A program made the position numbers and the translations under genes. Positions 58,688 through 64,000 of a stretch of 64,000 nt of DNA are shown here, one piece after another. How positions within the stretch are numbered: the first letter of the stretch is position 1; each line of letters starts with the position of its first letter. Location: the NCBI GenBank assembly GCA_016706545.1, contig JADJJK010000009.1, positions 62,001 to 126,000 on the forward strand. The letters are read 5' to 3'. This DNA comes from Myxococcales bacterium. GTDB taxonomy: Bacteria; Myxococcota_A; Polyangia; Haliangiales; Haliangiaceae. Below the pieces are notes generated by a model. That model was not told the origin of the DNA. It searched no databases and saw only the letters and a program-made list of their open reading frames with translations.

Positions 58688-60444
58688 CTAGCGCGTGCCC
58701 TGAGCGAACATCTGCTCGACCGGCACGATGGTCACGTGGTCGGCCGAGATGCCCAGCGGATAGGCCGCGATGATCTTGTCCTCGGTGAGCACGGCCTCCG
58801 GCTTGGGCGTGGCGTAGGTGGGCGGCGTGGCGGCGCCAGAGGTGAGCTGGGCCTTGAGCTTCTCAGCGGCGCCGGTGGAGATGGCGATGGTCAGCGCGCT
58901 GGTGCGCAGGTGCTTCTTGATCGCCGCGTTGACTTGCTCCAGCGTGAGCGCGTCGAGCTCTGCGCGCAGGCGCGCCAGGTGCGGCGCCGGCAAGCCATAG
59001 AACGCATCATCGAGCGACCACAGCAGGCGATCTTGCGTGGACGCCGCGTAGTGCAGCACGTACTTCTTCAAGAAGTTGCGGGTCAGCTCGAACTGCTGCG
59101 CGGTGAGGCCCTGCGCCACCAGGGTGTCCACCTCGCGCAGCGCGGCGCGCAGCGCGAACACGGCGTTGTCGTTGGGCAAGGTGCGGATCCACACCTCGAA
59201 GGCCTGCTTGCGACGGCCCACGTTGGCCGGCGGGAGCTGCCGGAAGCCGCCGCCGGGGTAGGCCTCGACGTAGGCGTAGTCGCCGTAGTTGAGGCCGCGC
59301 GCCTCGCGGATCACCTGGTAGAGGTGGCTGGAGCTGTTGCGGTGCTCGCCCAGCCAGGACGCCGCCAGGTACAGCGCCGCGAAGTCTGGATCCCCGCGGC
59401 GCACGTCGAGCACGTGGCCAAAGGAGATCGAGGCGTCGGCGCCGGGCTTCTGCACCAGCACGACCTTCTTGCCGGTCACCGGCGCCGCCGCGGGCGCTGG
59501 CGCGGGGCCGGCGGACTGCGGGGTCGGCAGCTCGGTGCGGGTGCCAAGGAACGCGCCCTTTAGCTCCTCCGACCAGCCGCCGGCGAGCCCGTAGATCGCC
59601 TGGTCCATGGCGTAGTGCCTGGCCCAGAACGCCTTGACGTCGTCGAGCGTCAGCGCCTTGAGGCCGGCGACGGTGCCGATCACCGGGTGCGCGTACGCGC
59701 TGCCTCGGTACAGCGCCTCGTGCAGGATGGCCTTGCCCAGCTCCTCGTCGAGCGAGTAGCGCAGGCTCTTCTCCAGCGAGGACAGGCCCTCGGTGCGCAG
59801 CCGCTCGAAGTCCGCGGCGTCGAACGCGGGCTGGGTCATGGCCTCGCGCAGGAGCTGCAGGAAGGCCGCGCCGTCGGTCTTGGACGACCGCCCAGAGAGC
59901 ACGGTCATCTCGCGGTCCACCGAGGCGCTGTAGCTGGCGGCCATCGGATAGAGCAGGGTCAAGATCTCGTCGTAGCGGTGGCTGGCGGTGGCGGCGCGCG
60001 CCACCATCTGCGCGGTCAGCCAGGCCAGGCCCTCCTTGCCCTTGGGATCATCCTGCGAGCCGACGCGGAACCACACGGCGAACGACACCGACGGATCGGC
60101 GGAGGCAGGCAAGATCACGTCCGGCGGCAGCGGCGCGGCCAGCGGCGTGGTCAGCGGCGCGGTCGGCCCCGTCGGCGCGGTCGGCTCGGTGGGCTGCGGG
60201 TCGGCCGGCGCCGGCTCGGCGGGGCCGCCCGGCGTGGTGGCCGCCGGCTTCGGGGCGCAGCACGCGGTCAAGAGCAGGGCGCTGCACAGGCCCAGCGCGG
60301 TCGCGCGGCCAGCGCGGCGGGCGCGGCCGGCGCGGCCAGCGTGGCCAGCGTGGCCGGTGTGCATGACCGCCGAGGTCTCGTCAGTCGTCGGGGTCATCCC
60401 GAGCTCCAAGGTCTTCCACGTCGTAGGGTGCGCGCGGCGATTCA

Positions 60445-60445
<1 letters not shown>
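58688..60445 (-). CDS. M16-family peptidase-like subunit without the HxxEH site, lipoprotein
   Basis: About 585 aa. Signal/lipobox LLLTAC follows an unusual Ala/Gly/Arg/His-rich n-region of repeated HAGRAGRA units. The M16 fold is visible (RVGSQDDPKGKEGLAWLTAQM in place of the zinc site, and REARGLNYGDYAYVEAYPGG in the C-terminal half). The HxxEH zinc motif is absent, as in non-catalytic partners of M16 heterodimers. Its ATG overlaps the stop of the catalytic subunit (TGATG). An ATG at 60364 would give a more usual signal length, but GGAGAAG sits before 60445. Confidence 0.85.
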
Positions 60446-61803
<1,358 letters not shown>

Positions 61804-62039
61804 GGCGCGCACTATGCCACAGCGGATGGTCGTGGCAGGTGACGCCCAGGTCCCCCGATATGTAGCTCTCCAGACAAGTCCAGAGGTGCGCTGTTGTAGG
61901 TAAACTGCGAAGATCCACTAGTGTCTACGCCGAGGAAATTGATAATGCGACGCGGCATCTCATTGTTATTTCGTCGTCGCGTGTAGCGATCTTTGATCAC
62001 ACTAAAAATCCCCCCACAGGGAAGTCCCGAGGAGATAGC
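61804..62039. promoter_or_regulatory. Divergent promoter region, low GC
   Basis: 236 bases between the M16 and penicillin-acylase-like genes. From 61856 to 62010 the sequence is much richer in A/T than the rest of the window (for example TTGATAATGC and ATTGTTATTTCG), as expected for promoters. No gene or hairpin terminator is evident. Confidence 0.4.
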
Positions 62040-64000
62040 ATGACGCTCGTGACGCCCAACACACAATCTACCGACCCTAATATGAGGAGCAGGCGGCGAA
62101 GGGGACTCGCCGGCTCCATATTCGTTCTCGCTGTGACCGGAGCATGTGCGATGCCCGGGCTCTCGGAGTCCGAGACCTCATCGGAGTCGTCTCGGGTGCC
62201 GCTCACCCAGGTCCTCGATGGCAACGGCCTGCACCGTCGGGTGGAGGTGATCCGCGACCACTTCGGTCTCGCCCACATCTACGCCAAGAACGCAGATGAC
62301 GCGGCCTTCGCGCAAGGCTTCGTCCTGGCGCACGATCGTCTGCCGCAGATGGATCTGCTGCGGCGCTTTGGCTCCGGCACGCTGGCCGAGCTCTATGGCG
62401 GGCTCGATCCCACGATCATCGATCAGGATCTGCAGCTTCGCCTGCACCGCATGCGTCCCTTGGCCGAGCAGTCGCTCGCGGAGCTGCAGGCGTCGAGCGA
62501 TCGCACGGACCAGGCGATCGTGCGGACCCTGCAGCGCTACGCCGACGGCGTCAACGCCTACGTTCGCACGCTGCGGGAGACCGATCGCTTCAGCATCGAT
62601 CCGCAGATCCTGGCGGTCTGGCGGCCGGAGGCGTTCGCGCCGTGGACGCCGGTGGACTCGCTGGTGCTGGCGCGGTTTCAGGCGTTCAGCCTCTCCTTCT
62701 CGGTGATCAACGAGCTGACGATCACGGAGCTGTATCAACGGCTGCGTCAGGCCTACGATCCGCCGGGCCGCCCGCCCGAGATGGCCGCGCGCCGCAACAT
62801 CGCGCGCGATCTGTTGCGGCTGGCGCCGGTGGGCCAGGACTCGCCCCTCGACGGCTTCCCCAACGTCTCGTATGACACTGGCAGCCGCTCCGATGGCGGG
62901 CACCGCTTCCCTCGGCGCAACGGCGCCGCTTCGCTGGTCGCGCCGCCCTCCGGCAGCCAGCGCCCCAACGTCCCGCTGGAGCTCTTGAGCGCCGTCAGCA
63001 ACTCGCTGCCGTCGGGCCTGCGCACCGGGCCGCTCGGCGCGCCTGGCGCCGCCTCCCTCATGGCCCCATGGGCTGGCTCCAATACCTGGGCGGTGTCCCC
63101 GCGCAAGGCCGGCGGCAAGGCGCTCTTGGCCGCCGACCAGCACCTGCAGCTCACCAACCCCACCATCTTCTACCCGCTGCACGTGTCCATCGAGCACGAC
63201 ACCGAGGCGCTGGGGATCACCTTCCCCGGGATCCCCGGGGTCATCCTGGGGACCAACGGCGACGTCGCCTGGTCGAGCACCGTGGCCTACTTCGACGTCA
63301 ACGACATCTACATGGAGCAGGTTGCGCCGTGCGGCGCCGGGAGCTGCGTCGCCTTCCAGGGCGGCCAGGTGCCGGTGGAGACGTGGAACGAGACCATCAA
63401 GATCGGCGTCCTGGGCCAGATCGTGGACCAGCGCACCGTGACCTACGAGCGGGTGCCGCATCACGGGCCGATCTTGCCGATCATCCGTGACGGCAACGTG
63501 GTGCCGCGCACCGGCCCCGCCGCGCTGTCGGTGCGCTTCACCGGGTACTCCCCGAGCTACGAGTTCCGCGCGATCTGGAACCTGATGCGCGCCCGCGATG
63601 TTCACCAGGCGTTCCGCTCGCTGCGCGACTTCACCTTCGGCGGTCAGAACTGGACCATGATCGACAACCGCGGCAACATCGCCTGGACCACCAACGTCGA
63701 GATCCCGCAGCGCGCGGCCAACGCCACCACCTGGAACGCCGCTACCAACCCCAACGGCAACGCGCCGTTCTTTGTCTTGCCGGGCGACGGCAGCGCCGAG
63801 TGGGAGGGCCGGATGTCCTCGCGCTACGTGCCGCACTCGATAAACCCGCGCTCGGGCTACCTGGCCAACGCCAACTCTGATCCCGTGGGCGCGACCTTCG
63901 ACGACGACGCGCTCAACGAGGACCTGGTGGACGGGCGCCCGCTGTACGCGGGCGTGGGCTACGCGCCAGGCCTGCGCCTGGAGCGGATCGCCTCGCTGCT
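62040..64000 (+). CDS. Penicillin acylase-family Ntn hydrolase (C-terminus cut off by window edge)
   Basis: 653 complete codons visible. A basic n-region and hydrophobic segment (IFVLAVTGAC) act as a signal, perhaps a lipoprotein. The alpha-chain region includes VIRDHFGLAHIYAKNADDAAFAQGF and HDRLPQMDLLRR. The autocleavage site and nucleophile are at AGSNTWAV (Ser347), beginning the beta chain (KALLAADQHLQL, then GVILGTNGDVAWSST). Members cleave amide bonds of penicillins or acyl-homoserine lactones. Start ATG 62040 with GAGGAG 6 nt upstream. The substrate cannot be told. Confidence 0.9.
   Translation, partial: MTLVTPNTQSTDPNMRSRRRRGLAGSIFVLAVTGACAMPGLSESETSSESSRVPLTQVLDGNGLHRRVEVIRDHFGLAHIYAKNADDAAFAQGFVLAHDRLPQMDLLRRFGSGTLAELYGGLDPTIIDQDLQLRLHRMRPLAEQSLAELQASSDRTDQAIVRTLQRYADGVNAYVRTLRETDRFSIDPQILAVWRPEAFAPWTPVDSLVLARFQAFSLSFSVINELTITELYQRLRQAYDPPGRPPEMAARRNIARDLLRLAPVGQDSPLDGFPNVSYDTGSRSDGGHRFPRRNGAASLVAPPSGSQRPNVPLELLSAVSNSLPSGLRTGPLGAPGAASLMAPWAGSNTWAVSPRKAGGKALLAADQHLQLTNPTIFYPLHVSIEHDTEALGITFPGIPGVILGTNGDVAWSSTVAYFDVNDIYMEQVAPCGAGSCVAFQGGQVPVETWNETIKIGVLGQIVDQRTVTYERVPHHGPILPIIRDGNVVPRTGPAALSVRFTGYSPSYEFRAIWNLMRARDVHQAFRSLRDFTFGGQNWTMIDNRGNIAWTTNVEIPQRAANATTWNAATNPNGNAPFFVLPGDGSAEWEGRMSSRYVPHSINPRSGYLANANSDPVGATFDDDALNEDLVDGRPLYAGVGYAPGLRLERIASL

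Overview
This window is about 64 kb of very GC-rich DNA, roughly 70 percent G+C with strong third-position GC bias. The gene content points to a myxobacterium (phylum Myxococcota). The clearest marker is an adjacent mglB-mglA pair: the predicted MglA is 195 aa and carries the TVPGQ form of the G3 motif seen in the Myxococcus xanthus polarity GTPase. Other signs are an Oar-like TonB-dependent receptor, a large eukaryote-like Ser/Thr kinase fused to an ATPase and TPR region, many lipoproteins with Pro/Ala-rich linkers, and DUF4157 toxin-like proteins. I cannot assign family or genus from sequence alone.

Left part (1-12000, mostly minus strand): a truncated TonB-dependent receptor; a DUF4157 protein with a C-terminal zincin-like domain; a zinc-ribbon/transmembrane/TPR protein with a long peptide repeat; and an ECF sigma factor, anti-sigma-like and Spy-like operon whose last gene appears frameshifted.

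Information-processing block (12000-21000, plus strand): serS is followed by four serine tRNA genes (TGA, GCT, CGA, GGA), which together can read all six serine codons. Among them sits tRNA-Arg(ACG), whose encoded CCA end overlaps the start codon of tadA, the deaminase expected to act on that tRNA. The SRP RNA gene and a strong terminator follow. After two lipoprotein genes on the other strand come dnaX, ybaB, recR, mglB, mglA and a PqqD/HlyD-like membrane protein.

Middle (23000-36000): a PA14-type lipoprotein, an HD-domain protein like a CCA-adding enzyme without its catalytic head, murI, a DUF1232-like protein, a Pro/Ala-rich protein of unknown function, a glutaredoxin, cysS and a small lipoprotein with one CXXCH haem site. 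Several of these genes end in short tandem repeats that contain the stop codon itself.

Haem-peroxidase region (34056-41501, minus strand): four genes in one direction encode a membrane-anchored catalase-like protein, the kinase/ATPase/TPR regulator, an internally duplicated membrane protein and a DyP-type peroxidase. The last three are nearly contiguous, which suggests a signalling-controlled peroxide or hydroperoxide module.

Right part (41700-64000): a MAPEG protein; a second DUF4157 toxin-like gene and its probable immunity partner, both frameshifted; an aconitase-superfamily enzyme with the swivel domain first; two tandem paralogous envelope proteins; a CocE/NonD-type hydrolase; a GNAT protein; a ferredoxin; a Vut_1/YhhQ transporter; a sialidase-like lipoprotein; a DUF262-HipA-like kinase operon that could be an undescribed toxin or defence module; a catalytic plus non-catalytic M16 peptidase pair; and a penicillin acylase-family enzyme running off the right edge.
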